Part shown: in pieces, positions 9,846 through 23,693 of the stretch | Layout of the letters: each line of letters opens with the position of its first letter | Numbering within the stretch: position 1 is the stretch's first letter | Assembly (NCBI GenBank): GCA_030062745.1 | Contig: CP099839.1 | Span: 23,301,324-23,365,323, forward strand | DNA from: Capitulum mitella | Lineage: Eukaryota > Arthropoda > Thecostraca > Pollicipedomorpha > Pollicipedidae | Length of the DNA stretch: 64,000 nucleotides | Direction: 5' to 3' | The notes under the pieces: generated by a model | What the model was told of the DNA's origin: nothing | Databases searched by the model: none | The model's input: only the letters and a program-made list of their open reading frames with translations | Translations under genes and position numbers: made by a program

Positions 9846-12800
9846 CGTGCTTAGTCTGTTGCGCCCCGACACCGCAATCCATTGTGGATGGACACGGTGA
9901 GGGCCAAGAAAAAGATACCCAGATATCAAACCGTGTGAAGAACTTGAAACGGGATGGTTGTTTTCATTTCAAACGCTGCATTTGGCCGGTTTCTCCAGCG
10001 TCTGTCAGAGACGTCCGCAGTCGTCGCCGCCTGGTTACTGGAGAGAAACACGACCGGAGCGTGTGTCTGAGCTCGTAACGGCGCCGGCTCTAGCGTGACG
10101 GCGGGCCCGTTCGTCGCGGTGACGTCAAATTCGCCGCCAGCACCGCCTTTTTCGGCCGAGTTTCCGAGCCGAGGAGGACCGGTTTCGCCATAGCCGCGGC
10201 AGGTGTGGCGGCGTCGCGCCGCGCTCAGCTCGCGTTAACAAACGCTTGCGCAGCGCTGCCACGCGCGTCTCCACGGCGACGAGGCCGCTCACCCGGACGG
10301 ACCCAGGTGTTGGATCGCGTCAGCGGCCGCGTCAGCTGCTCGCAGGCCGACGCCGAGCTCCCGGGCGTGGCGTTTCACGCTGGGCGGGCGTGTGGGAGCC
10401 CGGCAATGGGTGGCGAAACGATCTGTCCTCGCCCGCATGAGTCACCGTCGCCCATTGCTAACCAGTCCGGGACTGTCGCTGGACTACGCCGGCGCCCCGC
10501 GTCCGAACGGCACCCGGCCCGGATTATCTGCAGCAGGGTGAGAACCACTCAGCGCTCCAGTTGGCAGGCTTTGATTAAACGCGAAACCAGGAGTCATTCG
10601 TCCTCGGCTACGCACTGCTCCAGCGCATTTCCGTCGTTTCCGAAGCGCGGCGAAGGTCGGCATGCATTTTCCGTACGCGTCCAGCGATGAAGGCTGCGTT
10701 TCCATCAGTTCTGGCTGCGATGAAGGCTGCATTTCCATCAGATCAGAGTGCTGCCCCTCGACCTGACCGCAAACATGACTGGGCCGGCCGTCCACGCTGT
10801 TGCCACCTTTACCAACGGACAGGTCAGATGGTGTTGCAACCGCAAATCCTGTTACGCGCCAGATAAGGGACTGCGATTTGACGTTAACAGAGCACAACAC
10901 TCGCGGCGGCCTTGAGGTCAGGGTGGTGCCTATACATCTTACTCCCAGGGAGCGTTGTCAGGTAATGAAAAGTTCAAGGCACTTGGCTCGTCATCCAGAA
11001 ACCTTGGCTGCGAAGTTGGTAGGTGACTGATACAACTCCCATAGCCATTTTCGTGCTTTTGTTTACACGATTTCCAAGTTTAAGTCTCTCCAATCAAACC
11101 AATTTTGCTAGATTTTGTGTTTTCAATCAGCAAACTGAAACTGCTATGTTTGGTTTCTCTCGTGGCCTGGCAACCCTTCTCATTTGCCCCGATACATCCC
11201 TTCCTTTGACAGGTGGGAATATCTGGGCTCTCGTCCTTTCCTCAGGCCAACATTGCAGCACGTATCAGCACATGTGACCAAAAACGACGACATGCGGCCA
11301 TAAAGAATAAGACGTACAGAATGTTTGCTTGGCTTCTGTTCCTGTATGACGGTTTCGTTGTGTCAGGAAATTAATGAGGGCGATGGATCCGATAACGTCC
11401 ACAACCTTGGCTGGATACCTTAACCTTTATCTGACATCTACAGCATTCCTGCGGCAGAAGGCCGAGCTCCGTTTTTGTGCACCGTATCCACCCCCATCCT
11501 TTTCCAGGATTTATTCCTCAGCTCGCAACAATTAAACCGTTGTGCGGAGTAGACAGCGTTATAATGAAGCGGTAAGTCATGGCGCATTAGTTAGTGTTGT
11601 CCAAAGCCCACAACTGCTGCCCCTTGCTCTCACTTCATTGCCGCACTTCCGGGCACGCTTGTCTTGTTGGTCAGTTACGACACAAATGGCCCGACTCAAG
11701 GCTTTGGGAAGTGAGTCTCATGACAAACGCTTATTATGGGGGCTGTCGCAAAGGTCCATTCATGACCGGGAGGAACACAGATTGCAAGGCATATAAAAGG
11801 ACGTGAGAACGACTTGCCCAGGTGAATGGGTCAGATGATCCCATTTGGTTTGCTTCAAGCAAAGAGCAGGTCAGGGCTCTGTCCATGTAAGCTATGGGGT
11901 TATTGCAGATTGTGATGTCAGGAGCAAGCCAAGAGTTATAGATATGTGTACTCAAGCATGCATAAAACGTGCAAGGTATAGGCAAGGCCTACGCAGTTAG
12001 AAAATTGTTCTGTTCCTTTGCATGCATGGAAGGAACCCGGGTTCTTTTCATGCTCGGTGTTTGGCCACGTGCAAGGCATGACAATGTTTCTACAGCCATA
12101 TTGTGCAGGCCGGGAAGAACGCTTTCCTCCTTTTTCGTCGCGCATGATGTTGCTTTGGTTCAGGTGGTTAAATTCAAACTGAAGTTATAAAAAATATTTT
12201 TAGCTAACTGTGCGCCAGTGAATGAACTGGACAGCTGCTCTGCATAGAAAATACTGAATTGTTCGTTCGGTTCGTATGCTTTTTAATATGAAGTAGTGTA
12301 CTTGACACAATGTTTTAAATATCATTGAAATCCGAATTAATAATGTATTTAAATCTACTGAAATGCAACGAAACTGGAACAAAAACAGTGCTGCAGCTAT
12401 CAAAAAATTACCTCCAAGTTGTTATTTTATTTTACTACAGGCACTTTATTACAAACAATGCATCTTTTAACGCTACTCATCGTTTGGTTTACATAACCTT
12501 AAAACTTACATAATCATGCCTTACCATTTTATGTAAACGGCGTAGGTTGAAACATATATAAAACAGCTCATACTACAATGGGATTGGAAAATTAACCATA
12601 ATTTTTTAAGGAAGTTTCTTTGATCTGATACAGATATTTTACGCGACGTTTCCATGTTTGCTATGTCCATACAGTAGCATGCTATTATATCTTAGGACTT
12701 ATTTATATTTTCCTCTGACTTCAGACGACTTAACAAACACCAACACCGAGGATCATTACTGAATCTATCGGAACCAAGCTCTCCCGAAATCATAAGTCCC

Positions 12801-15800
12801 GCTCGAGACTTGCACAACAAGTCTTTCAGATAAAGCGCTCGGAAACAGAAATCTCCCTTCCCAACCCCAAAGCTTTCAAAATCCAGGCAACACTTCACAA
12901 ACAACAATAAACTAAGACAGCTTTATGGCACTCACGAGCACAGATGACTAGTCCGAATGGATTGTTGCATTGTTCGGTTCGGCGAAGGGTAAACCAAGCC
13001 AAGGGTAAACGTGAGCTTGTAAACGTACCCTTGGTTGTGCAGGGTTAACGATTAAAAATGGGCTTGAAACCACAAAAAATCAAACTTATTCCTTATGTAT
13101 ATGTATATGGAACTTATTATATCACAATTTTAAATGTATGCTTTACGGCGGGATTTGGACCAACGGTCAGGTTTGATAAAGACATAACGTTTTACCTGAC
13201 ACGTCATGAACACACTCGTTGCAGATGACTTGCAAAGGCCAACAAACTATGAATCGCTGGTTGCACGGGTCTGAAACTTTGTAACACGCAGCCAGCAATT
13301 CACGAGACAGGCACCTCCTAAAAATGACTGTAAAATGTTGTGTGATTGCTCAAATTTCCCGTGCGCTCGTATCAAACTTGTTTCAGGACCTGTGAAACTA
13401 ATGAAGCTTTCAAAAGTTGTTGCGTTCTGGTTTTTCCGCTGCGAGTTTTCAATACTGGTTTTATTGTAGTAATGCCATGTTTTTAGGCACAGTATTTTGA
13501 GATATTGAGGTATCATACTTTCCCAAAACTGCTTTTCGTAACGTGGTATGAATTATGAAGAACTGTGAAAACCGCGCATCATTCTGCACGATTAAACGCC
13601 TTTGTCCCGTGAAGACCTTGGACAAAAAACGTCACGCGTTAAGCCTGATTGCGTCCTGGACAATGGAAGGAAATGGGGTGATGCAAAACAAAGGCACTAA
13701 TTGACTGGTGCGTTCATATTTTTGACGATTTTTAACTGCCATCCTCAGCCTAATTCATGCCTCTAGAAAGTACTGAATAACATCGGGAATTCAAGATAGC
13801 ACCAGAGGAACCACCGTCTTCGTCGACGTCTCAGCACAAACTGGTCAGCATTCACATCTGGCGTTGTGTTTCCACCAATAGATGAGTAGACATACGAGTT
13901 TATGTATATATTACCTGTGGCGAGAAGATCAAAACCATATTACAGAAGGAGTGCTGGTATGGCCTCACTCGTGTAACAGTACTGAATGTTGAATTCGCGT
14001 GAGTCAGCTGTGACACGCGGTTCTGCCTCGTGCCAGAGAAACGTCACTTCCGGTCTACGTTCTGTATTGTTGTACGAATGGCCATGCAGCATTTTTATGC
14101 TAGTGTCATGCCTCAATGGAGAATATTTTGATATGGCGGGATGAAGAAGCAGTGAAGGGAAATTCGGTTATTGGGGGGTATTTGCCACTCCTTGGGACGC
14201 TTCCCTCCTAGGTGCAGTAAAACATCACTTTGCATGTCCAACAAAATTGCACTTTCCACGTTTTGGAAATAGCTGGGTTCCCTTTTGAAATCTTTAAATG
14301 ACAGATTCATAACATTTCCTTTCAAAGAAGAGTGGTACCTTTCTGTTAGGCCTGTGTTTGGGAAAAGCAGGTTTGCCCTCCATGGGAATGTTATACCTCA
14401 GCTTTTCATAAATGGACTTGCCTGGTCAGCAAAGAATAAAGCTGGTAACGTTTTCACTGTTGGCATTTCTAAAAAGATGTCTGGAGGATTCAGAAAATGT
14501 AATTATTTAAAACTATATTCGGTGGTTAGCTGCCCATATAACATCACACGGGCCTGTGCCGGTCAGTGAACGAAAGCGTTCGTTGGCGGCGCCGCTCCAT
14601 GTTGCGGCGCGGCATCACGTGGGTGGGAATTCGCCTTCAGCCTTCGTAAGTGTTGGGTTTTGAGACGTAACGTATACTGCAAAATATCTTTGAAGAGCAT
14701 GGGCTGCCTTTGTCTTTAAAGAGCACTTGGCTGTCTCACTTCAAAACGAATGCAAATGTGGAACATTCCCTAAATGAGGAAGTGTTCGACCGATTCACCC
14801 TAAGAAATGGGTATTGTCTGAGCTTTGGTAATACTACGTTTTATTGAACGTACAAATTAGAGCCTAGAATTGGGACTGATGTTTTCTACATACGTGAGTT
14901 CTTGTGACGTAATCTGCTCTTAATTTGCTGGGACAGTTTCGTAGCCCTTATATTTGATTGCAGGCAGCCGGAAACAGTGTTACGCTTGTGTCAGTTTTCC
15001 AGGAAGTCAGCTTTGACTCGTATCACGGGTCTCAGCAACAGTCTATTGGAACGAGACCAAGGTGAGATGTACACCTGATACCATTTGGAGACTTCCTGCT
15101 GCAAGGTCGGACTGGAGAGTTCGTGACGCCCATTGGATTATGGCATGAGCAGAGGAGATGTGATCAGAAAAGTATTTACTTTGTGCGCGTTAAGGATTTT
15201 CTGTGTTTTGCGTCGTTTTAAAGCAACATAGGCAGGCTTATGCAAACAAAGTGCAGAAGCGATGTCCATCTGACGCTCGCCACTGGAGCAAACCAAGACG
15301 AAACCGATAAATCGGCAGATCACGTGACCACGGACGCCGCTGCAAAGGTCCAGCATCCCAGGGAGACGCCCACCATTATCCCCGGGGGCAGGGAAGGTAG
15401 GCAGGGGGGGGGAGAGGAAGCCACACCCGGACTTGATCGGTCCACGCCCTTGTGACTAATCTGGCTGTGCCGGACCTCGGCAGCCGGATGCCGACGGCGG
15501 TGCTCGGATGCAGCCTTGGCACTGGACGGCGGCGAGCCGGCGCGTCGGAAGCGGAACGGATGACGCGACCGCGGCAGGTGGCGCAGGGTCGAGCCCGCTG
15601 ACACGGCGCCGTCGAGGAGGCAATCGGTCCTAGTGGTCAGCGGACGGAAGTTGGGTGGGCGAATCGGCGGCTGCAGTGGTTCCGGTTAAATGAAGAGCGA
15701 TGGCATAAAAAAACTGTAAGCCGTCAGTCGAAGTCCGAGGTCCTGTCGGATAGGACTTTATATGGCAGTTTAGGACAAAAAGATAATCATGCCGGTGACA

Positions 15801-16239
15801 TGAATAAAAGAACATGTTTCCAGAGAACTATAGCATACGCATATTTTTCGGCATCGTTTACAAACTTACACAAATCTGAATTCAATGATTCCCTAGCATG
15901 GAAGTGGAGTTCACTTCAAGCAAAGCTTGTTGCACGGACTCTGAGTCCCTCACCCAATCACGAAATCCTGTGGTACGGCTGATGTCTTTGGTGAAAGTGC
16001 CAGCAAGGATGCGTGTCGTGCGAGCGATTTCGGAGGCCATTTTTACACTTGGCGCTGCAGCACGGGCCGCCCGCCTTTGACAGCAACAACCCGATATTAC
16101 CATCCACTTTTTAGTCACCCTACAGCCTCCCTCTGGCCGAAGTATTTAAACTGTTCATTCACGTAATATAGTCGTTCGAAACCTGGCGCTGGCGTCTACT
16201 GCAACTGGAAGAGAGTCGTAAAGGAACGAATGGCGTGTA

Positions 16240-16375
16240 GTAGTCACTAAGACCCTGCACTGGCCAGCTGCCAGCGAACCTGCAGGCCACGCACCGACCG
16301 CTGAAGAGATTCGAACCGCTATTGTCAACCGCTATTGAGGAGAGCAGCATTCTACCAACTTGAGAATAAGCTACC
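16240..16375 (-). mobile_element. Degenerate tRNA-like SINE fragment
   Basis: The minus strand reads TAGCTTATTCTCAAGTTGGTAG (an A box with a small insertion), then GGTTCGAATCTC (B box near 16317-16305). A duplicated AATAGCGGTT separates them. Too long and interrupted to be a working tRNA. Confidence 0.4.
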
Positions 16376-18749
16376 GTTATCCATGTAACTACCGATATCA
16401 ACAAAAAAAGTTAAACAGGAAAGGTTTTCTTTCTTATGCCTCATTTGTAACAGTCACGTTGAAGTGCCTACTTGTAGCATGGCCATTCCGGACAGATTTC
16501 CCTTTTCAATAACGAGTCTCAAAATACATCATATTGTCTTGTCGGTTTACGCTTCAAGTCACTTAAATACGCCATCAACATTTGTATCGAAAGGTTTCCC
16601 TTTACGGCAAGTGATATGTTCATGTTGCTCCAAGCCATCATAACATCTTATGCTAAAAAGCAAAATAGGAAAGCGAACCTGCATAGTTTTTTCCGAATAA
16701 TAATAGCAATAAACAAAGAGCAAAGCATTTATCTTGTCGTCGGCGAATTATTTCTTGGCGTTTGTTGTTCGTCTCGGTGCCCAGCAAGAATTTAACTGCG
16801 GCTTATTTTAAGTCTCCCCATTTAAGGGGTTTATTTATTCGTCATTAAGTCTGCTTATAGCACTATCTGAATGTGTGCAGCTGCCTACATCCAGTATCCA
16901 CATTATCATCAGTCTCAACATCACATTAAACTAACTTAAATTTATGCGTGATCAGTATTTCAGGGTCATGACAAAGCAAAAAACTGGCATCTTGTTCGCG
17001 CTTTCCTTCATCACTCTCATCCAGCCGTGTGTATACAAATTCTGCATCGGTGATATGTTTCAAAAGTGCTAAACAGTTGGCATGACTGACTCACTCCTTT
17101 CTTTCTTTACTCCTGCATAAATACTTCTTGACCAAAAGCAGAAGTCGTTCCAAAACGATCATATTTTTCTGTGCCTGCTTGCATTTTTACGAGTCAAATC
17201 CAAAAATATTCCTTTACTGTCTGGTTGCACTAACATGTTTAGCCGATCTTGTATCATGCCCCTAACGGAACTACACGGCAAATTCACCTCACCACACTGC
17301 ACCAGCAAATGAAGAATTTTTCCTTTCTCCCGCCAGTAGAAGATGCACAGGCTACTAGCATCCATGAATTTCTAAACAAAAGAGTTAGTTGTTAATATAC
17401 CATCCATAATTTTGTCTTGGAACCATATAAACGTGGTGACACAAGTACAGTTTCTATAACTGCAGTATACGCGATCCCATGGTATAACGAAATTTAAACC
17501 ATTGTTCTATTTTGTTAAGCTGGGCAGTAGCCTGTCTAACTTGTTATATTTTCGTCTCAGCAAGGCTCGTAATATTGTTTGCAACTGAAATTGATAAGGC
17601 GGGGTGGATAAAGGGTCCCATTGCTTTTAAATTTCTGTTTTGCCCTGTGATCCTCCGCAATAAACGACACATACCCATAAAAGTTAACACGTTCGGTTGT
17701 CCATGGTATTCCTGTTCTTTATTCTTCAAATGATTTCATTGCCTCTTGACCGTGAAGAAGATTACCAATTAGTTTGCGGCCGGCATCATAGAGACGTTTA
17801 TGTCAAATCGTTTTCCTCGCTATCATAGTTCTGGATGACAGAAATATTGGTAGTTGCCAGTTTTGTTCCACACACGAAGTCACACTTAACTTACCAAAGA
17901 TGAAGCAAACTTCCCTCCAAAATGGATTCATCCCGAGCCAAATTTACCAGTATGCTTGTCGCCACAGCAAAGTAACAAATATAAATCAACCATTAGCTGC
18001 GGCCTGCCCGTTATGCCTTGTCACGGCGTCCCAGCTAATCACGCCTGCGAATACGACCCTCACTGAGGTGACGTGACCACGTCAGATGGCGCCGCCAGCG
18101 AGCCGCTGGCTTCGAGTCGACTCAAGCTGAGAGTCATGCTGAGATCAAGACCTATGTCGACCCCAGAGTGACGGAGGGCCAGAACTGGCGAAATTGGAAA
18201 GCGAACACCGTCTGTGGAGGGCCCCTTGGTGTCGACTGTGGGGTCAAGGCTCCAGATCATCACCGCAGGGGTCATAAAAATGGGTTTTGCGCCATCGCAA
18301 AACAAAAGGCGAGTGCTGAACATTCTCGGAAGCCTGATGTGCAGTATAGAGGTATGGAAATTGAAATACAATGTAATCGCAATGAACATTCTTTAATTCG
18401 TACAATTAATGTCGCAGGTTGCTACATTTGTATCGCATATGATTAACTGGCTGGCCTGGTCTTTGTTTATCGAAGATATCCTGGTTCATTTTACTACCAG
18501 ACAGGAAAATGTAAATACACTGGAATAGATATACTAGAATGAAGCGCACGTTTACTCGGTTTGTCTGTTGCAAAAAATAACGATCAGCGTAGGTATATCA
18601 AACAGGGTTGATCTCTCTCTACAAGCAAGGGTGCACAAAACGTCAAACCGGTCACCTACAAAAGCTAAAAACCCCAAATCTGTCACATTTCCAATTCGGC
18701 GAAGTTTTATCTTACCATTCAAAGTAATACATTAATCGTCTCCTTCCAG

Positions 18750-18852
18750 GATCAGCGCATGGAGCCGCCAGCATATTTACAGCGACTCCTTGTGCTCATT
18801 TTATTTCTGCATTCATTCCCTATCCGTTGCGTGGACTGTCAGGCAGAAAGGT
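18750..18852 (+). CDS. Candidate signal-peptide exon of an unidentified secreted protein
   Basis: A pyrimidine-rich acceptor (cgtctccttccag) ends at 18749, nine untranslated bases follow, then ATG at 18759. The frame encodes MEPPAYLQRLLVLILFLHSF and then IRCVDCQAE, a good secretory signal with cleavage likely near Cys27-Gln28. The nearest donor in frame is GTATGC at 18853 (phase 0); a stronger GTAAGC at 19040 is the alternative end. No downstream exon was recognised, so the product is unknown and the exon could be a chance signal. Confidence 0.4.
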
Positions 18853-19585
18853 CCACTACTGTATGCTTTGTATTAGCGCGTTTGTTTGAGTTTTGTGTTC
18901 GTTTGCGTGCATGTTTGGCATCATCATTTCACATCAAGTTCCTCCGTAATATTGCATACCTGACGTTTGTATTCTACTCAAATAATGATTTTCTGTCACA
19001 CGTCTGCTATAACTTTAACCAATATCTGCCACCCATGCTGGTAAGCAAGTTGGCAGATTTGTGCACGTCAGTCTACGAGGTTTGATTCCTACACTTTCTT
19101 AGCCGTTATGGGGCCACTAGTAGATACGTTTTCCTCGGATATTTTCTGAGCGGTATAAGGCCTATGTATTTTATGTTGATGCCTGGTACTGGAAACTCTT
19201 AATCTGTTTACGTAGGTTGCAGACCTCGCTTCTCTTCCCCCGCACTTGTCCAATGATTGGCGTGACGGTGCCATGTCACCGTTAAGCCAGCTCATGGAAT
19301 GTTATGTCATTTCAGTGCATGCATCTAACGTCAGTTAAACAGAAATGACATTTGGATATATCGACAAAACAGTCGGGCAACGACTATCAGTCCTTCCAGA
19401 TTTTCAGCTTTCGTAGTTTAAATATACGGCCTGGTTATTCATAGCCCATTCATAGTCCTCGTGCATATGTCCAAATCTCGACCATGTCCTGTCTCAATGT
19501 TGCAAAGACAATATTTCTGACTACCTGTCCCGCAAAACGACAGCAGCATCTGGTGGATGTTGACGGGATCCTCTACATACAGCAT

Positions 19586-19617
19586 CTAGTAATGTAAGCT
19601 GCAGCTTGCATTACTAG
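19586..19617. repeat. 32-bp near-perfect palindrome
   Basis: CTAGTAATGTAAGCTG followed by its reverse complement with one mismatch and no loop. Half of it (AATGCAAGCTGC) recurs directly downstream. Confidence 0.85.
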
Positions 19618-21321
19618 AATGCAAGCTGCTACAGATATGAGCATCCAATTGTCTGATGCATCGAAGATCGTTAGATTAAACTGTCGGCTGCCAAAACTTG
19701 CCGATCTGGTCGAGATGCAACTCAGAAGTAATGAGATCAGATTAGATCTTTATGTTGAATTAAATTAGATTGTCGAGTAGCTTCCAAATCGCCAAAACAC
19801 AGCTCAGGCATTAAGAGTGTTTTTCAGAGAGGCAACGTCACAAACAAGGGATGGCAGGAATCCACTCAACTATGTTTATTTTCCTTTCCGGCCACAAAAG
19901 CGGCTGGGGCGGCTAAGCGTGGCTCTTCGTCCAATTGTACCATTACATTGATGACAGACAGCATAGCACAAGGACTGCTGAGGTCTGATATGGAATAGGC
20001 TGTGCGTGTTCAAGCCTATTGACACCTTACCAACAAAAAGATACCCAGGTTAATTGCCCATATTTTCAGGCATCACTTTGAGTCTTCCGAAACATTCATA
20101 ACTGCACGCGAGCGAAGACAGATAAACAACATGGTGTACTGTGAAGGTACAAAACAGCAACACATATGCACAAAAGGCGCGAAAATAAAAGGACACATTT
20201 TCAAGCTGCCAAACTTCTGACGTTCTGTGTGACCAAACCCTCATAACAAACTGGCAGGGACAGACATGTGTACCTGAAAACCCTAAGCAGGTGGTTATCG
20301 AGACCTCACGGAACCAGCCCTCGTGTAAAAATTTGTAACATTTAGTTGCCATTGAAACCTCGTAGCAAGTGGGAGCTCTCAAGCACCATTCCGGGAATAG
20401 TCCCATTTTCATTGCTTGTTGATAATTGTCCTGAAAACACTTTATTCTGGCACTGGCTTCAAGTCCTCGGCCCATGCTAGGGACTTGTGTGTGGATTGTC
20501 TATTGCACAGCTTCTGAGCCTGGCAAAAGCGAGTTTTTTCGGTTTTGTGCGCTCGGGAGACATTGGGCGAAGATGACAGCAAGGTTAGAGACGATGTAGA
20601 TTTCTAAGGCAAAACATTTGCAGACACGGAAACATGTTGTTTTACACCAGTGATTCGCATATTTGCCCTGCTGCACTATGTGTACAACAATCACGGAACT
20701 GTTCGTTTGACAGTAATAAACTTTACGCGTTCTCCTGCTGTGATGTGATAACCTTTCCTTACGGAAGCAATAGCAGGTTAAATTCCAAGGCTGGAACTCC
20801 AGTCCATGCTTGTAGGTCCCATGCTGAACTTTTTAAACGCTGAGAAAACAGTTGACGCCTCAGGTCGTTTCAAAGCTTTACTGTGTTGAGTTCCTATGGG
20901 TTTCAAAAGACCTTCGCGTCTTGGCATGCTTGCTTGGATCCACTCTTAACCATCGAAAAAAGTATTAGTCCCATAAATGCTCGTGCTATGAGCCCTCTTG
21001 TTCGCTGCATAAATACATCCAGTTATGGTTGGTATGTAACCATTACTTTTCAAGGCCACTCATGAGAATATTTACCTCAGCAATGGGAAAGTGCAACCAG
21101 GCGGCACAGGAGTGACGTAGACCCTCTACAACATTTATTCACGCTACCTCTCCTGCCCGCGGGTAATCAACAGCCAATCTGAAGTGAAAACGGGATAGTG
21201 CTGACCGCCTTTGTGACGACTCATTGACCAGTTCTACCGCCTGTGGCACGTCGATTGAATTCCAGCACGCATACTTGACATACTTGACATGTCCTTGTGA
21301 GATAATGTCTTAGGTCGGGAT

Positions 21322-22084
21322 CAGACTTGTGCTTGATTCTGTTCCTGGGGAATTTGATTCCGAACCCGACTCATGGATTGCTGAATTGATTCTGAATCTG
21401 ACTCAAAGCGGGTGTCCAAATCTGAATCGATTCCGATCCCAAATGAACGCCGGATTTCCAAAGCTAAATCGATTCCGACTTCGACTCCAAATAAAATGAG
21501 TCGACTCTGGAGTCGATTCTATTAAAAGCCTTCCGAAAAATGACATGTGCTTGCACACAAGATATGCCGCAAATGGCAAAAGTAAACTGTTATTACTGTT
21601 ATTAACTGTTATTACTTACTTACTTAAACTGTTATTACTGTAAACTGTTATATAAAATAACATTAAAAATACAAATATCGGTGTATTTTTTTTCAAAATT
21701 ACTTTCACGGCCTCAGTAACAAGTGGAAAGCAGACAACGTGAACGCAGTGCTACAGCACACAACACAACACAGGATTTTACTAAACTCATTTTCTTGTGG
21801 GAAACCTGATGTACCTAAATGTCTTACCTAATGAGTTATGGGGAGGCCTTAACGCGAGCCTTGATAACATTCCTAAGCCGTTTGCATGGTTAATAGGTTG
21901 CAGTTTTGTAACCGAACTTTGACATTAAAATAAATTTCAGTTTTGATTCCGCAAACAACCGTGTGGTTCAGCTCCAACTCTGATTTCGGTACTTGTCCGT
22001 GAAACTGATTCCGCTTCTGACTCTGGCCAGATCTGAATCGATTCCGTAGTCGATTCTTCTTCGCTGGAATCAAACACAAGTCTG
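21322..22084. mobile_element. hAT-like non-autonomous element, 763 bp
   Basis: Terminal inverted repeats CAGACTTGTGCTTGATTC and CAGACTTGTGTTTGATTC. Flanked by GTCGGGAT (21314-21321) and GTCAGGAT (22085-22092), an 8-bp duplication with one mismatch. Both subterminal parts are filled with short variants of GATTCCGA / TCGATTCTGAATC. The centre is AT-rich with repeated CTGTTATTACT units. It has no transposase reading frame. Confidence 0.82.
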
Positions 22085-23693
22085 GTCAGGATCAACCTGT
22101 TGGCCGCATATGCTCTAAGATAAGTAGCCCGGGATCTACACGAAGGCTATAAGCTTTCCTTGTCCTTTGTCGCGATTCTAGGTCAACATATTAACACATT
22201 AACACAATGTTCAGGTTTGGCATACAGTGTAATTGGATCACACGGACGTGGAAGAGCACTCGTGCCTACCTCTCGAAGGGTGGCTGCATTTAAAAAAAAT
22301 AGATGATGCTCATTTCATTTGTGCATGACATGGCAAAGACAGATGGCAAAGACTACCTCTCTTAGAGATTTAGTTTGGTACCGCTGAAGGTAAGATTCGT
22401 CAAATGGTGACGTACTTTAACAGCAGAGTATCAACATCAACGAAACTCCTTGTGGGTTGTTTACCAAACGACTTCTGTGTCGTTTCTTTTCAGATCTGAA
22501 AACACATTTTTAGACATTGTCTGAATCGTTTTTTTGCCACATATCGCAATAGATATAGGTACTTATCAATCTACTTACGTGTTTTGTCCTGAAGAATCGG
22601 AGGCCGAAACCTCGCAAGCGTCCCTGATATTCTTGCCTTTCATAACAGAATAGCAGAAAACAATCCTGGAAAAAATCACCGAACAGAGGAAAAGTTTCCC
22701 ACGAAACACTCATGTCCACAAAAGCGTGCAATCCAGCTTATTCTGGATTAAGACGTCCAAAACACAAATATGCACTATCTTCTGTATCACATCTGAGTGT
22801 TTTAATGCCGCGTGACTATAAAGTTTTTAGTCGGCAGGGAGTTGTTCGACCTAGCCAGGCCAGGTAGCCGATTTTGTTTGTTCTGCCTACTGGAATAAAA
22901 TAAGCCATCGGCTTCGCTCATAATAACCAGTAGGAATTCTTGCGAGGTGCTGTTAGGAAGATTTAACGCATTTTCTTCCATTTTAACGTATTGTTTTGAA
23001 TATTCTTTGGCACAGCTGTGCGTTAACCATATTCCCGTGTGGACGAAGGGGATTCAGAAGCACCCCCGTCCCCCATACGGCGGAGGCCTCCATTTTTTCG
23101 TTGCCATTTCCAGGGTTTTGGAAGAACCTTCAAAATTTTTTTGTTTACACTTAACAACTGTTCTTCCTACTTGTCATGCCAAATTATTATGGTATTATTT
23201 TGCTCAAGGGTGAAGCCAGGTCAAGTTCTGGGAGGAACCTCAGGCCATATTTGGCTCTGTTTAATGTGAAATAAAAATGTAAACCTAAGATATAGTTTTT
23301 GAGATAGAACTTAAAGCTTTATATGACTGATAAATTTATATTTGGGCAAGCATGTACAAATATTTTTGTCGGTCTGATGTCACTTCGTCATGTCAGATCA
23401 AGGCCAAAAGTCACAATCTGGCTTTTAAGCAAGTATTTTTACGATCATCTTCAAAATGCAAAATATCGAATCGATATGATTGAAGACAACACCCTCTACT
23501 GACCTTGAACGTTTCAGGTATATTTTCATGCCGGGTCACGGAACTATGACTTAAAATATCTGCGCTCGTACCCCATATCATTACTTTTAAAAGTATAGTC
23601 AAATTAAATGAATGGAGACGTTTCAAACACTATGAAATGAACTCATGACCATGCCACGTAAATTTAAGGTCATATGAGACCATTTAAGGTTAA

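Larger units (their letters stand above)
7607..18749. other. Intergenic stretch without recognised genes
   Basis: Contains CpG-rich blocks at about 8880-9260, 10080-10520 and 15360-15640, the 40-bp minisatellite and a tRNA-like relic. The 10.1 kb block has a CRE-type TGACGTCA (10120-10127) and could be a promoter, but no gene start follows it. From 11 to 15 kb and 17 to 18.7 kb I see nothing. Confidence 0.5.

Noticed and set aside
10120..10127. CRE-type TGACGTCA in a CpG-rich block as a promoter
   Set aside because: The same octamer also occurs near 5854, 23870, 24797 and 41080 without gene starts, so it is not evidence on its own.
14113..14502. Minus-strand frame open over 130 codons with a single TGA at 14398-14400
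   Set aside because: Looks protein-like but matches no family I know and is interrupted; chance or an unidentified relic cannot be told apart.
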